Assembly: GCA_032252755.1 (NCBI GenBank)
Contig: JAVUPY010000070.1
Span: forward strand, 62,001 to 126,000
DNA: 64,000 nucleotides
Origin: Terriglobia bacterium
Lineage (GTDB): Bacteria; Acidobacteriota; Terriglobia; Terriglobales; Acidobacteriaceae
Reading direction: 5' to 3'
Each line of letters starts with the position of its first letter. Positions within the stretch are counted from its first letter, which is position 1. This document shows positions 1 to 8,732 of the stretch, in pieces. The translations under genes and the position numbers were made by a program. The notes below the pieces were generated by a model. That model was given only the letters and a program-made list of their open reading frames with translations. It was not told the origin of the DNA and ran no database searches.

Positions 1-731
1 CTCATGGTTTGTTCGCAGATCGCAGCTTTGTGATCCAAAGCGTGCTGCGAAATCAGCGCTGGAACATCATGCGCGTGTTCGATTTCCTCCGTCAGCCACT
101 TCGGTTCCTCGGCTCGCTGAGAATCGCGGAGAAACTCGTAGATATTGCGAATACCCGGTCCAGAGAGTAGCCGCTCCCAACTGACATGGCCGTAGCGCTT
201 CAGCAAGTACTTCAGAAGTTCGATTTCGAGTTCACTGCGCGGGGCGAAATCGGCATGCCCGCCTTCACACGCAAATGGGTGCATGCGGAAGCCATCCCAG
301 AATAGTCCCGCCTCACCCAGTCCGGTTTCGGCCGAGATTACGGCGGTGTTGCCGACGGCCTCGGGTGCACCTTCCTGCAAGGTGATGAAGTCCTTCGATT
401 CGAGGGCGCCAATGCCATAGGCATAAGCTTCCAGGTCGTTCAGCAGCCCGACGGCTCTTAACCGCAACTGCTCAGCGACTTCGCCGCCGTCAATCGTCCA
501 GTCGAGATTCGAAACCTTGACGCGGTTATGACGCACCGGGCCGGCGACCCCGAAGCAGGCGCGGTCGACGGGAATTCCCTCGCCCATAATGAATTTCTTC
601 AGCGGCTCCTGCAGGCCCTTGTGTTCGGCGGCTTCGTAGATCTTCTCTACACAACAGTGCAGCTTGTTGCCCTCGAGTTCGAAGGCAGCCAAGCGAATAT
701 GCGTCCCTCCGATATCGCCTGCGAGAATCAT
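1..731 (-). CDS. glk: Glucokinase (partial, C-terminus beyond the window)
   Basis: ATP-dependent phosphorylation of glucose to glucose 6-phosphate in the cytoplasm. The reverse strand translates from an ATG at 731 and begins [17 protein letters not shown], the phosphate-binding motif of the Glk (non-ROK) glucokinase family. Further on it has GVAGPVRHNRVKVSNLDW and EGGHADFAPRSELEIELL, followed by a GHVSWERLLSGPGIRNIY stretch, all in the family order. About 243 codons are present and the frame stays open to base 1, so roughly the last quarter is missing. Its start codon overlaps the stop of the upstream glucose-6-phosphate dehydrogenase gene by one base (TAATG), which suggests translational coupling in one operon feeding glucose into the oxidative pentose phosphate pathway. 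Confidence 0.93.
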   Translation of the reverse strand, partial: MILAGDIGGTHIRLAAFELEGNKLHCCVEKIYEAAEHKGLQEPLKKFIMGEGIPVDRACFGVAGPVRHNRVKVSNLDWTIDGGEVAEQLRLRAVGLLNDLEAYAYGIGALESKDFITLQEGAPEAVGNTAVISAETGLGEAGLFWDGFRMHPFACEGGHADFAPRSELEIELLKYLLKRYGHVSWERLLSGPGIRNIYEFLRDSQRAEEPKWLTEEIEHAHDVPALISQHALDHKAAICEQTM

Positions 732-2269
732 TAGACGATCTTCCTCCACTGCCGTCCGTCGCGCGCCATGAGTTCGTCGGAATCCTTCGGCCCCCAACTA
801 CCCGCGGCGTAGTTGGGAAAGCTACGTGGGGGCAGCGCGGTCCAGACGTCGAGCACGGGATCGACGATGCTCCACCCGGCTTCCACCATGTCGGACCGCT
901 GGAACAGCGTGCCGTCGCCGATCATGCAGTCGTACAGCAGCACCTCGTATCCGTTGTAGGGTACGGCGCCGAAGTAGTTGGAGTACTCAAAGCTCATCTC
1001 AACCGAGCCCAGTTTCAGCAGCGGGCCCGGAATTTTTGCTCCGAAACTAAGTGAGATGCCTTCCTCCGGTTGAATGTGCATGACCAGTTGGTTGGAGGTC
1101 AACGTATGCACAGGCGTCTTCCGGAAGAGCACAAAAGGGGCGCGTTTGAACTGAATTGTAATTTCCGTATGGCGCGCCGCCAGACGCTTGCCGGTACGAA
1201 CATAAAACGGCACGCCAGCCCAGCGCCAGTTGTCGATGTTCAGCTTGAGTGCAACGAACGTCTCGGTGCGAGAGTCTGGATTGACACCACTTTCACTGCG
1301 GTAAGGGGAAACACGCTCACCCTCGACAATGCCCGCTCCGTACTGGCCGCGCACACTGTTGTGCAGCACATCTTCGGAACTCATGCGCTGGATGGCTGAG
1401 AGCACCTTCGCCTGCTCGTCGTGCACGGCATTGGCTTCAAACGATACTGGCGGCTCCATCGCGGTCAGGCTGATCAGTTGCATGATGTGGTTCGGAACCA
1501 TGTCGCGCAGCGTGCCGGCAGCGTCGAAATATCCGCCGCGTGTCTCTACGCCGACCGTTTCCGCGTTCGTAATCTGCACGTGGTCGACGTAACGGCGGTT
1601 CCAGATTGGCTCGAAGATGCCGTTGCCGAAGCGGAAGACGAGAATGTTCTGAACCGTGTCTTTGCCGAGATAGTGGTCGATCCGGTATATCTGGTTCTCT
1701 TCCAAAACCGCGTGGATTTGCCGGTTCAGTGCCTTGGCAGAATCCAAATCGTTCCCGAACGGCTTCTCAATGATGACTCGCCGCCAGACGCCATTTTGCT
1801 GAGTTGCCAGGCCCGCTGTGCCCAACTGCTGCACGATGGTTCCAAAAAACTTGGGAGCGGTCGCGAGGTAGAAGAGATAATTGCCTCCGGTTCCGTGCTG
1901 CTTGTCGAGCTCCTGCAGTCGACCCGCGAGTTTGGAAAAGCTTGGCGGGTCTTCGAACTCGCCCTGCTCGTAATAGAGCCGCTGGCTGAACGACTTCCAT
2001 GCGTCCGAAGACCGTTCCGACGGTTCGATGAATGCAGTGACCTGCTCGCACCATTGTTCCTGCGTAAGCTCGTCCTTGGACACCCCCATCACCGCGAACT
2101 CGCTCGAAAGGAGGTTCGCCTTTGCGAGGTGGTAGAGTGCGGGTACAAGCTTCCGCTTGGTCAAATCGCCAGCAGCGCCGAAAATCACCATGACGCAGGG
2201 CCCGGCGGTCCGACTGATCAGGTCAGCTTGCTCTTCGAGGTTTGTAGCCAACGGCGCCGAGATAGACAC
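731..2269 (-). CDS. zwf: Glucose-6-phosphate 1-dehydrogenase
   Basis: NADP(NAD)-dependent oxidation of glucose 6-phosphate to 6-phosphogluconolactone, the first step of the oxidative pentose phosphate pathway; cytoplasmic. The 512-residue protein has the usual family length. The Rossmann motif [10 protein letters not shown] is at residues 31-40, EKPFGND at 168-174, and the substrate-binding/catalytic signature RIDHYLGK at 196-203, followed by the C-terminal domain. The stop codon overlaps the glucokinase start by one base, so zwf and glk form an operon. Neither a 6-phosphogluconolactonase nor a gnd gene is visible here; they may lie beyond the left edge or elsewhere. Confidence 0.97.
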   Translation of the reverse strand: MSISAPLATNLEEQADLISRTAGPCVMVIFGAAGDLTKRKLVPALYHLAKANLLSSEFAVMGVSKDELTQEQWCEQVTAFIEPSERSSDAWKSFSQRLYYEQGEFEDPPSFSKLAGRLQELDKQHGTGGNYLFYLATAPKFFGTIVQQLGTAGLATQQNGVWRRVIIEKPFGNDLDSAKALNRQIHAVLEENQIYRIDHYLGKDTVQNILVFRFGNGIFEPIWNRRYVDHVQITNAETVGVETRGGYFDAAGTLRDMVPNHIMQLISLTAMEPPVSFEANAVHDEQAKVLSAIQRMSSEDVLHNSVRGQYGAGIVEGERVSPYRSESGVNPDSRTETFVALKLNIDNWRWAGVPFYVRTGKRLAARHTEITIQFKRAPFVLFRKTPVHTLTSNQLVMHIQPEEGISLSFGAKIPGPLLKLGSVEMSFEYSNYFGAVPYNGYEVLLYDCMIGDGTLFQRSDMVEAGWSIVDPVLDVWTALPPRSFPNYAAGSWGPKDSDELMARDGRQWRKIV

Positions 2270-2417
2270 GCTAAGAAAGCCCCCAGAATCTGTTGGTCAT
2301 GGCACCCCACCGCGACCAGAGGAACAAAAGTATACCTTGCCGGTCGCTCGAGCCGGGGAGCCTGAATATTGGATTGCGATTTTGGCGCCAGGGATCAGAC
2401 GCGACCGTATCGTTGCT

Positions 2418-3239
2418 TCATCCCACAATTGCAAGGACGCGAGTTATCGGTCTGGATAGGACGGAGTCACCTGAATGCGACAGGTATTCATCCGCAGCAT
2501 CTTCCGAAAGGCCCTTAGTGAAAAGCTTCCATGCAATTTCCCCCGGGATCGTAACCTCAGCACGAATTTCTCCGACGCTGTGCCGGGAAAGCTGCCAGTT
2601 GCCCGGACCTCGGGAAAGGAACCAATCGCCGCCGGCATCGCCGGTGACATGTACAGCCAAGGTTGACGCTGGGGTGGCGTCCACATTGCGATAGCAATAG
2701 GGTAGAGACCGCATGAACGTGTCCAGCACTGGGTGATACAACTCCCGTGCCATAATCCCATCTTGACCTGCGGCTTCACGGATCTGCTGCTGGTGATGCC
2801 ATTTCTCGGTGTACTCGCGTGCGATGTCGAACCAGTTCTCCGACTGGCTTTCTCCCGCCCAACTGACCGGGAACGCGGCCGGGCCGTGCGGGTCGAGCGA
2901 CTGGAAGTACTGGGCGACTTCGCGATTCGCCGCTGCGAGTAATTCAATCAAGACGGGCGGGCTGATCCTGCGAAAGGCTCGTACCCAATCCGCATTGAGA
3001 CCAAGGAGAAAGCGAACAAAATCCTGCTCTGAACTGCCGCTGAAACTCTCTCCGAAATACTTGTCGCGCGCCATCGATAGCCGACGCAGGTTCCCATCGA
3101 GCAGGTGGGCCGCGACCTGGTGGACGGTCCAGTTTGGGGTGGCGCGGCGATTCCACTGCTCGGGCGTGAGTACCCGAAGCAGTTCAATCAGCTTAGTATC
3201 CAGGACGGGGAAAAGGTCGGCCACGTAGATCGGTTCCAA
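2418..3239 (-). CDS. DinB-like / maleylpyruvate isomerase N-terminal domain protein
   Basis: A 273-residue protein of the DinB/MDMPI_N four-helix superfamily. Members are metal-dependent thiol transferases or of unknown role. Near the N-terminus it has TPNWTVHQVAAHLLDGNLRR, matching the superfamily's W...H(L) metal-site helix; a second likely metal-site region is EYTEKWHHQQQIREA in the middle. The C-terminal part resembles the small C-terminal domain of these proteins. The frame is open further upstream to 3428, but the TTG at 3239 is preceded at good spacing by AGAGGA and fits the family's N-terminus, whereas the upstream extension is Arg-rich and unlike any domain. Substrate unknown. It is transcribed divergently from the TonB receptor gene. 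Confidence 0.72.
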   Translation of the reverse strand: MEPIYVADLFPVLDTKLIELLRVLTPEQWNRRATPNWTVHQVAAHLLDGNLRRLSMARDKYFGESFSGSSEQDFVRFLLGLNADWVRAFRRISPPVLIELLAAANREVAQYFQSLDPHGPAAFPVSWAGESQSENWFDIAREYTEKWHHQQQIREAAGQDGIMARELYHPVLDTFMRSLPYCYRNVDATPASTLAVHVTGDAGGDWFLSRGPGNWQLSRHSVGEIRAEVTIPGEIAWKLFTKGLSEDAADEYLSHSGDSVLSRPITRVLAIVG

Positions 3240-3299
3240 GCTGTTCCTCTCAAGTCTCGCTGGGCCCAATTCTAACCTCGATTTCCACAGCTTTTCACA

Positions 3300-3329
3300 T
3301 TCACGAAAACACTTTTGTGCCTGTATAAT
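3300..3329 (+). promoter_or_regulatory. Candidate sigma-70 promoter of the TonB-dependent receptor gene
   Basis: A perfect TATAAT at 3324-3329 is preceded, 18 bases upstream, by TTCACG (3300-3305, 4 of 6 matches to TTGACA). It lies about 94 bases before the receptor ATG. Transcription start not shown. Confidence 0.45.
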
Positions 3330-3422
3330 CCGCCCGAATCCGACAGCCCAGTACCCACCCCGAAGCCGCACCCCATTCCGGCGACGGATTGGCTCAACAG
3401 CAGTTACCAACCGGAGGACACG

Positions 3423-6400
3423 ATGCAAAGATACCGTGTTACGGGGATCCTACTGTTTATCTGCCTTTTCGCCTCATTTCAGCTTTTCGCGCAAACCCAA
3501 GCAACGACAGGCGTCATCCAGGGGAACGTTTCTGATCCATCCGGCGCCATTCTACCCGGCGCATCGGTTGAGGTCAGAAACACGGAAACCAACTTTACGC
3601 GCCAAGCCACAACCGATGACAGTGGCCGGTTTGTCTTCCTTGCCCTTCAACCCGGTCCTTACACCGTTACAGTCAGCGGAAAACAAGGTTTTGCAACCCT
3701 TGTTCAGGAAAACCTGAACCTTACGGTCGGCCAGGCTATCACTCTGAATCTCGCCATGAAGGTCTCGCAAGGTTCGGAAAGAGTTGTGGTCACCGATACG
3801 CCGCTGGTTGATGCAGTGAAAACGGAGTCCAGCTCGACCCTGGACCAGCAGGCGGTCGAAGACACGCCAACCCTTGGACGCAAGTTCGAAGACTTCCTTA
3901 CCCTTACACCGGGCGTGAGTATTTCGCAGGGCCCGGACGGGGACGAGATCAATTTCAACGGCCAGCGCGGCATCTTCAACAACATCAGCCTTGATGGCGG
4001 CGACTACAACAACGGATTCTTCGGCGAGCAAATGGGCGGACAGCGCGCCGCCATTGACATCACGCTCGATGCCGTCGGCGAGTTCCAAGTCGTAGCCAGT
4101 GGCGCAAGCGCCGAGTTCGGACGCACTGCCGGAGGTGTGGTCAACGTTGTCACCAAGTCCGGAACCAACGACATGCACGGGTCTGCGTTCATGTTCGGGC
4201 GCACGGAGGGACTCAGTTCGAACACCTCGGATGGCAAACCCCTGAAAGACTTCCACCGCGAGCAGTTCGGCGGCACCATTGGCGGGCCCATCAAGAAAGA
4301 CAAGATGTTCTTCTTTGGCGCCTTCGAGCAGATCTTCGAGAACCTCCAGCGGCCGAACCTTAGCGTGCAAGCCGGGGACACCGCATGTCCGAGCACAACG
4401 CCGGATTTGATTGGCGATAGCGGGCTTGCGGCGAATGTCGATTGCCAGCGGCTGGCATTGTTGAGCTACTACAAAACCGCATTGAACGATGATGAATCCA
4501 AGCCCGTTCCGCACACGATCAACAATTCGGCGACTCTTGCGAAGTGGGACTGGGTAGTCAACACTGCAAACAAACTCAGCGCGTCCTACAACTTTGACTA
4601 CTCCAAGAACAAGAACCAGACTTTCGATGTTGGAACCTATGGACTTTCTGCGAATGGAACCGAAGGTCCCAGTAAGATCCAGGCCATCAACCTCAATCTC
4701 TTTACAACCATCTCGGCGGACAAACTGAACGAAGCGCACTTTACTTACGGACGAGAAAACCGTCCTCGGCAAGCGAACGACGTCTTTGGCGCCGATACCG
4801 GCATCGGTTTTGGTCCGTCGTTCCGCTTCGGAAACCCCTTCTTCCTGCAGCCGAACGTTGACGAGATATTCTGGCGCACACAGGCCAAAGACAACTTCTC
4901 CATTGTTAAAGGCCGACACAACATCAAGTTCGGAGGCGAGTGGATCCACAGCTTGAATTCGCAGGTTTTCCGCGGCTTCTTCCAAGGGCGGTACCTGTTC
5001 GATTCGGTTGTGGGATTCCTGCGCTACACCTCGCCAGAAGCTCTCAACGGCTTCGGACCGAGCACGGCCGAATGTGGCGATGGTAGTTGGGCAACTTACA
5101 ACATGGGCCAGACCTGCGCGGGCGGTGTAATCAATGGACCGCTTTTGCTGTACTTGCAGGGTGCAGCCCTCAACGGCCCGGCCACCGACGCGACTGGTGC
5201 CTCAACGTTCAGTAATGAAGACCTGGCGCTGTTTGCACAGGACAAGTGGCAAGTGACGCGAAACTTCACCCTGAGCTATGGGCTGCGCTGGGAAGCACAG
5301 ACATTCCCGGATCCAGTTACGCCACCGTCCCAAACTCCCTATGGTGTGTTCCTGAACAACCCGGCATTTCCATCCGACGGTAAACTTCCGAGCCAGTGGA
5401 AGGAATTCCAACCCCGCTTAGGTATGGCCTGGGATGTAGGCGGCAAGGGAAAATCCGTATGGCGCGCCAGCGCTGGGATCTACAACGGTCGTCAGAATAT
5501 GCTCACGCAAACGAGCGCCCTCACCACCAATGGCGTGCAGCAGCAAACTCTAACCAGCGGTTCGTGGGCTCTTGCCTGCCCAGTCTGCTATCAGCCACCC
5601 ACATACCCGAACGTGATCAGCAGCGGCATCGGCCCAGGACTCGCTCCCGGGGTTCACGTCTTCGATCGCAATTACAAAAACCCGCGAATCTACTCGTACA
5701 ACACGCAATTCGAACAGGAAGTAGCGCGCGACGTTTCCGTGTATGTGGATTTCACCTGGTCGAAGGGCGAATATCTTACGACTTTCTACAACTGGGATCG
5801 TGCCGATCGGAACCTGTTCACTCCAACGCTTGGCGATCTCTTCGTTCACGGCAGTAACGCACATTCCGACTACAAAGGCGGAACCTTCGGCATTCGCAAG
5901 CGCATGAGCCACCGCTTCCAAATGGAGGCGAACTATGTTTACTCGCGCGACTACGATACCGACTCGAATGAACGTGACCCATTCAACGACTTCAGCGGTC
6001 CTCCGTTGACGGGTTGCGGCCTCGATAACCTTGATGCCTGCTTCCCGACTTATCTCGACTGGGCACCATCCAATCGTGACGCACGCCACAAGTTCAACAT
6101 GTACCTGACCGGCAAGTTGCCATGGGCATTCGATGGCAACGTTCGCTTCCAGGCGCACTCGGCACAGCCGAATGCGCAGCCGCGCACGGACACTGCACCA
6201 CGCAACTTCGGTCGCAAGGACAACGCTTATACGTCCCTGGATTGGCGACTCTCGCGCGACTTCCATCTGTCAGAACGCGTAAAGCTCACGCCGCAGGTCG
6301 AGATGTTCAACACCTTCAACAGCAAGAACAACGTTAATACGCTCTCGGCTCCGCCGCTGTTTGATTTCAACGGCTTCCTGCGGTTGGGTGTCGGCGATCC

Positions 6401-6437
6401 GAGAGAAACCCAGTTATCGGTAAAGCTCACGTTCTAA
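3423..6437 (+). CDS. TonB-dependent receptor, Oar-like, with N-terminal carboxypeptidase-regulatory domain
   Basis: An outer-membrane protein of 1004 residues. It starts at the ATG preceded by CCGGAGGACACG, and has a signal peptide (MQRYRVTGILLFICLFASFQ, cleavage near LFAQ). Residues about 30-112 form a CarboxypepD_reg beta-sandwich (GVIQGNVSDPSGAILPGASV). A plug domain follows (about 120-245; TPTLGRKFEDFLTLTPGVS), then a long beta-barrel ending in Phe as usual for BamA substrates. These Oar-like receptors are greatly expanded in acidobacteria, often for uptake of sugars or peptides or for export of proteins; the substrate cannot be told from sequence. It is monocistronic: its own promoter lies upstream and a strong terminator follows 23 bases after the stop codon. 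Confidence 0.93.
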   Translation: MQRYRVTGILLFICLFASFQLFAQTQATTGVIQGNVSDPSGAILPGASVEVRNTETNFTRQATTDDSGRFVFLALQPGPYTVTVSGKQGFATLVQENLNLTVGQAITLNLAMKVSQGSERVVVTDTPLVDAVKTESSSTLDQQAVEDTPTLGRKFEDFLTLTPGVSISQGPDGDEINFNGQRGIFNNISLDGGDYNNGFFGEQMGGQRAAIDITLDAVGEFQVVASGASAEFGRTAGGVVNVVTKSGTNDMHGSAFMFGRTEGLSSNTSDGKPLKDFHREQFGGTIGGPIKKDKMFFFGAFEQIFENLQRPNLSVQAGDTACPSTTPDLIGDSGLAANVDCQRLALLSYYKTALNDDESKPVPHTINNSATLAKWDWVVNTANKLSASYNFDYSKNKNQTFDVGTYGLSANGTEGPSKIQAINLNLFTTISADKLNEAHFTYGRENRPRQANDVFGADTGIGFGPSFRFGNPFFLQPNVDEIFWRTQAKDNFSIVKGRHNIKFGGEWIHSLNSQVFRGFFQGRYLFDSVVGFLRYTSPEALNGFGPSTAECGDGSWATYNMGQTCAGGVINGPLLLYLQGAALNGPATDATGASTFSNEDLALFAQDKWQVTRNFTLSYGLRWEAQTFPDPVTPPSQTPYGVFLNNPAFPSDGKLPSQWKEFQPRLGMAWDVGGKGKSVWRASAGIYNGRQNMLTQTSALTTNGVQQQTLTSGSWALACPVCYQPPTYPNVISSGIGPGLAPGVHVFDRNYKNPRIYSYNTQFEQEVARDVSVYVDFTWSKGEYLTTFYNWDRADRNLFTPTLGDLFVHGSNAHSDYKGGTFGIRKRMSHRFQMEANYVYSRDYDTDSNERDPFNDFSGPPLTGCGLDNLDACFPTYLDWAPSNRDARHKFNMYLTGKLPWAFDGNVRFQAHSAQPNAQPRTDTAPRNFGRKDNAYTSLDWRLSRDFHLSERVKLTPQVEMFNTFNSKNNVNTLSAPPLFDFNGFLRLGVGDPRETQLSVKLTF

Positions 6438-6460
6438 CCTTCCTTTCCGTAGATTATGTC

Positions 6461-6490
6461 GGACCGTCGGCAACGGCGGTCCTCTTTTTG
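6461..6490 (+). terminator. Rho-independent terminator after the TonB receptor
   Basis: A GGACCGTCG / CGGCGGTCC stem (9 pairs including one G-T) with a GCAA tetraloop is followed by a T-rich tract. It runs into the possible upstream start codon of the adenosine deaminase, which argues for a later start of that gene. Confidence 0.85.
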
Positions 6491-6532
6491 CGGACTATTG
6501 CGTGGTTGTCGAATTTCTTTGAATATGGCTAC

Positions 6533-7507
6533 GTGCTTCCCAAAGTAGAACTTCATCTGCATCTCGACTGTTCCCTGAGTTATGAAGTCGTGCGGGCGCT
6601 CCGTCCTGAGATTTCCGAGGAGACTTACCGCGAACAATTCGTAGCTCCGCGCCGATGCACGAACCTTGCCGATTTCCTGAAGCACGCGCCGAAGGGATTC
6701 GAGTTGATGCAGACGGAAGAGGAGCTCCGTGCGGTCACGTCCGACGTAATTCGTCAGTTACGGGCAGACAATGTTATCTACGGCGAGGTGCGTTTCGCGC
6801 CCCTGCTCCACCTTGCAAAAGGGCTGACACCCGAAGCGGTCGTCGAAACGGTCGATGCAGCTACGACGGATGCCATGCGCGAGACCGGAACAGAGGTCCG
6901 CCTGGTTCTCTGCACCCTCCGCCATTTCAGCACCGAACAGGGATTGATCACCGCTGCACTGGTGAAGAAATTCAAGGGCACGAATGTTGTAGCCCTTGAC
7001 CTCGCCGGCGATGAAGCGGGCTACCCGATTGAATCGCACGTTCCCGCGTACGAATACGCCCGAGCCAACAATCTTTGTCGCACCGCACACGCCGGAGAAG
7101 CCGCGGGCGCACAGAGTGTTTGGGATACACTGAGACTCCTGAACCCTAACCGTATTGGGCACGGTGTACGCAGCATCGAAGATGCGGCACTAGTCAGTTC
7201 GCTGCGCGAGCAGCAGATTCATCTCGAAGTCTGCCCTTCGAGCAATCTCCAGACCAATGTCTATCGCGAGATGGCAGAACACGCTCTCGACGCTCTCTAT
7301 TGCGCCGGACTCTCCGTCAGCATCAGCACAGATGCGCGCACGATTACCGACATCACGCTCGAGCAGGAATACGAGAACATGCGACGCGCGTTCGGGTGGA
7401 CGGACGAGAAATTCCTCAAGTGCAACCTGAACGCCGTCGAGGCTGCGTTCATCCCGGACGACTTGAAGAAGCAACTCTCGGCTCGGTTGCGCGGAGCGTA
7501 CTCGTGA
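6533..7507 (+). CDS. Adenosine deaminase family hydrolase (TDAR variant)
   Basis: Metal-dependent purine nucleoside/base deaminase of the amidohydrolase superfamily, cytoplasmic. Family motifs occur in order: VELHLHLD (metal HxH) at the very N-terminus, TAHAGEAAG (metal His and catalytic Glu), RIGHGVR, VCPSSNLQTNV, and SISTDARTI near the C-terminus (metal Asp). In canonical adenosine deaminase the last motif is TDDP; here the second Asp is Ala, and the N-terminal motif reads HLDCSLS instead of HLEG/DGA. I recall this combination from a bacterial subgroup still annotated as adenosine deaminase, so the exact substrate is open. The frame also offers TTG starts at 6488 and 6506, but 6488 sits inside the upstream terminator's T-tract. 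GTG 6533 gives the usual short N-terminus, though its ribosome site is weak. Confidence 0.85.
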   Translation: MLPKVELHLHLDCSLSYEVVRALRPEISEETYREQFVAPRRCTNLADFLKHAPKGFELMQTEEELRAVTSDVIRQLRADNVIYGEVRFAPLLHLAKGLTPEAVVETVDAATTDAMRETGTEVRLVLCTLRHFSTEQGLITAALVKKFKGTNVVALDLAGDEAGYPIESHVPAYEYARANNLCRTAHAGEAAGAQSVWDTLRLLNPNRIGHGVRSIEDAALVSSLREQQIHLEVCPSSNLQTNVYREMAEHALDALYCAGLSVSISTDARTITDITLEQEYENMRRAFGWTDEKFLKCNLNAVEAAFIPDDLKKQLSARLRGAYS

Positions 7508-7530
7508 GCGTAAATGCACTGAGAGAGGGT

Positions 7531-7568
7531 GCCCCATCGCGGCGCCTTTTGCCGGGATGGGGCTTTCT
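7531..7568 (+). terminator. Terminator after the adenosine deaminase gene
   Basis: GCCCCATC (7531-7538) pairs perfectly with GATGGGGC (7556-7563) and is followed by TTTCT on the plus strand. The minus strand has no T-tract here, so it most likely serves the plus-strand gene only. Confidence 0.65.
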
Positions 7569-7577
7569 CCGCCGATG

Positions 7578-8708
7578 TCAGTGCCCTGAACCCGGGCCTT
7601 GCGAATTTCCTGCCGGCGCCTCTGGCTTCGTGAACTTCGCGTCGTCGATCGGCACGTTGGCTTGTGCCTGATTCACCTGGATGGTAAAGCTGCCGTGCGG
7701 TCGACCTAGAGTCCAGCGATAAGGAATCTTCACGCCATCGAGATCGCGGTAATCCGCGAAATCGATCTGAACCGGGTTGCGACCGAGCGCCGTCTGTGTG
7801 TAGCGAGTCAAACGCACCAGCAGTCCGGACTGCTGGTCAAAGTTCAATCTCACGGGCGGGTCTCCCTGTCGGAGTCCCACGACGAGCAGGGTGTCCCGGT
7901 CGCCAATCTTTTCCGGCTTGATGACGCGCAGCTTTTCAAAGACCTGATCGAGGTTCGGCACCAGCGCGAATTTCGCCTCCAGCCGGTAACCGTTAGCATC
8001 GGCATCACTCATCTCGCGCGGGGGCCTATTCCCCATCCCAAGCCATCCGCCCCGCTGGTTGACGGCCGTGACGCTCTCGCCCATCGGCATGTGCGCGATC
8101 GAAGCACGCTCATCCGGCGCCTTCGTATAAATGTCGATTGTCATTTCTCGGCCGCCGAAGCCGCTCATCGTGCCCTTCTCGCTGAGGCTCGTCAGTTTCC
8201 CGATCGCGCCCTTCCCACCAACCGCGGCGATGTATTTATCGACGACTTCCTGCGCGGTTGGAAGATTCGCGCTTGACTCCTCGCCGCCACCGCCCATCGG
8301 TGGCTTCGCATTCGCCTCGGCAATGGCGGGAACTGAGTCTGGGTGCGTCGATCCGCGGTGACAGGTGTTGCACGTCACTTCCTGATGCCCCTCGAAGTTA
8401 TTCGCATTGATAGCAATCTCCATCTGCATCATCTTGCGGGCAATTTGCTTGGGCTTCTTGTCGTCTTTCTGGAACTCATGCTCGACGTGGCAGAACGTGC
8501 ACTCAACATTGAGCGACGCACTGATGAACTGCATGGTCGGGATCAGTTGACCGGCCGGGATCCCCTTCAGTACCTGGATGTTCTTGAATTGCTGTGCCGC
8601 TGTTTTCTGCGTTGTTGCACTCTGCGCCGACGCCTGAAAGCCTGCATACGAAGCGACTGCGCCTACCAGGACCACGAGCACAACACTCCCCACTCTCTTT
8701 ATTGCCAT
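7578..8708 (-). CDS. Dihaem c-type cytochrome (reaction-centre cytochrome-like) fused to a LolA-like domain
   Basis: An exported protein of 376 residues. The ATG at 8708 has GGAGGG five bases upstream, which decides the start over the ATG at 8729. It opens with a hydrophobic segment (GSVVLVVLVGAVASYAGF), then carries two CxxCH haem sites, CTFCH at about 70-74 and CNTCH at about 113-117, spaced as in the PF02276-type cytochrome modules common in acidobacteria. From about residue 160 it continues with a beta-rich region (GDRDTLLVVGLRQGDPP, DYRDLDGVKIPYRWTLGRP) resembling the LolA/outer-membrane lipoprotein-sorting fold. Likely periplasmic electron carrier or sensor; partner unknown. It ends 25 bases upstream-side of the esterase-like gene's stop region and is probably cotranscribed with it. 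Confidence 0.8.
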   Translation of the reverse strand: MAIKRVGSVVLVVLVGAVASYAGFQASAQSATTQKTAAQQFKNIQVLKGIPAGQLIPTMQFISASLNVECTFCHVEHEFQKDDKKPKQIARKMMQMEIAINANNFEGHQEVTCNTCHRGSTHPDSVPAIAEANAKPPMGGGGEESSANLPTAQEVVDKYIAAVGGKGAIGKLTSLSEKGTMSGFGGREMTIDIYTKAPDERASIAHMPMGESVTAVNQRGGWLGMGNRPPREMSDADANGYRLEAKFALVPNLDQVFEKLRVIKPEKIGDRDTLLVVGLRQGDPPVRLNFDQQSGLLVRLTRYTQTALGRNPVQIDFADYRDLDGVKIPYRWTLGRPHGSFTIQVNQAQANVPIDDAKFTKPEAPAGNSQGPGSGH

Positions 8709-8732
8709 CCTCACCCTCCGGAAATTCACCCG

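Noticed and set aside
1421-2365. 314-codon open frame on the plus strand
   Set aside because: Entirely antisense to zwf, whose motifs and reading frame are unambiguous; no domain recognisable.
3552-4985. 477-codon open frame on the minus strand
   Set aside because: Antisense to the TonB receptor gene; composition follows the complementary codons and no family motif appears.
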